Shown here one piece after another: positions 63,899 through 64,000 of a stretch of DNA of 64,000 nucleotides. The stretch covers positions 2,852,001 to 2,916,000 of the forward strand of contig OZ242051.1 of the NCBI GenBank assembly GCA_965205255.1, in the 5' to 3' direction. This stretch comes from G965205255 sp965205255 (GTDB lineage: Bacteria > Pseudomonadota > Gammaproteobacteria > Pseudomonadales > Endozoicomonadaceae). Made by a program: the position numbers and the translations under genes. The notes beneath the pieces were generated by a model. The model was not told the DNA's origin. It saw only the letters and a program-made list of their open reading frames with translations, and ran no database searches. Position 1 is the first letter of the stretch. Each line of letters opens with the position of its first letter.

Positions 63899-64000
63899 AT
63901 GACCACATGGATCTTAACCTTTATTATTCTGGGTATCACTGTCTTGGCGATGGCAGCAGGTGTGCTTTTGTCTAAAAAACCACTTAAGGGCTCCTGTGGT
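63899..64000 (+). CDS. nqrM: NqrM (DUF539), 5' part only
   Basis: The ATG follows the apbE stop by one base. The 34 visible residues form a membrane helix (WILTFIILGITVLAMAAGV) and the start of the cysteine motif (KKPLKGSCGG). NqrM inserts iron into the NqrD/NqrE site. The gene is cut by the end of the window. Confidence 0.88.
   Translation, partial: MTTWILTFIILGITVLAMAAGVLLSKKPLKGSCG

Overview
The window is chromosomal DNA of an AT-rich gammaproteobacterium. The housekeeping genes (rpoS/fdxA/nadK, mreBCD-maf-rng-yhdP, minCDE, tolQRAB-pal-cpoB, nqrABCDEF) look most like the Oceanospirillales/Pseudomonadales group. Several features suggest life with an animal host: secreted proteins with hemopexin-like and Asp-box propeller repeats, a disordered tyrosine-motif protein that resembles a host-phosphorylated effector, decaying genes, relic insertion sequences and a miniature repeat family. 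An Endozoicomonadaceae-type symbiont or parasite would fit. That placement is an inference from gene content, not from a phylogeny.

Layout. 0.16-3.4 kb: an outer-membrane barrel gene and a secreted phosphatase-like/hemopexin-like chimera. 3.7-7.5 kb: a DUF1315 gene, glpG and nadK (minus strand), then fdxA convergent with rpoS. 7.6-12.6 kb: an eroded form of the usual ftsB-ispD-ispF-truD-surE-pcm-nlpD-rpoS order. Here nlpD is a frameshifted remnant, ispD, ispF, surE and pcm are absent from the locus, and popT (DUF368) and a possible nuclear effector lie between. 12.9-13.1 kb: tRNA-Gly and tRNA-Glu. 13.4-15.3 kb: a secreted Asp-box protein and a STAS protein. 15.5-26.5 kb: cell shape and division genes (mreBCD, maf, rng, yhdP, minCDE). 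mreC appears to start at ATC. 27.4-35 kb: apeB, dapD and the complete Tol-Pal set. 35-43.4 kb: a deaminase gene between two miniature elements, hrpA, uvrA and a 51-residue membrane protein. 43.7-45.3 kb: the multi-tyrosine putative effector. 45.4-47.2 kb: an ABC-2 exporter (yadGH type).

47.6-64 kb: the sodium-pumping NADH:quinone reductase. nqrABCDEF is contiguous, but its maturation genes apbE and nqrM are displaced about 9.3 kb downstream. The gap holds two paralogous ~3.7-kb modules, each with a secreted hemopexin-like gene and an IS630 remnant, plus IS982 and IS3-like fragments and a small lipoprotein gene.

A dispersed ~140-165-bp element with ends reading TAATACCAAAACCTGCTTCT occurs at least seven times in whole or in part. 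Its terminal TAA serves as the stop codon of three genes (truD, the deaminase and the putative effector). No CRISPR array, rRNA or intact prophage was seen.
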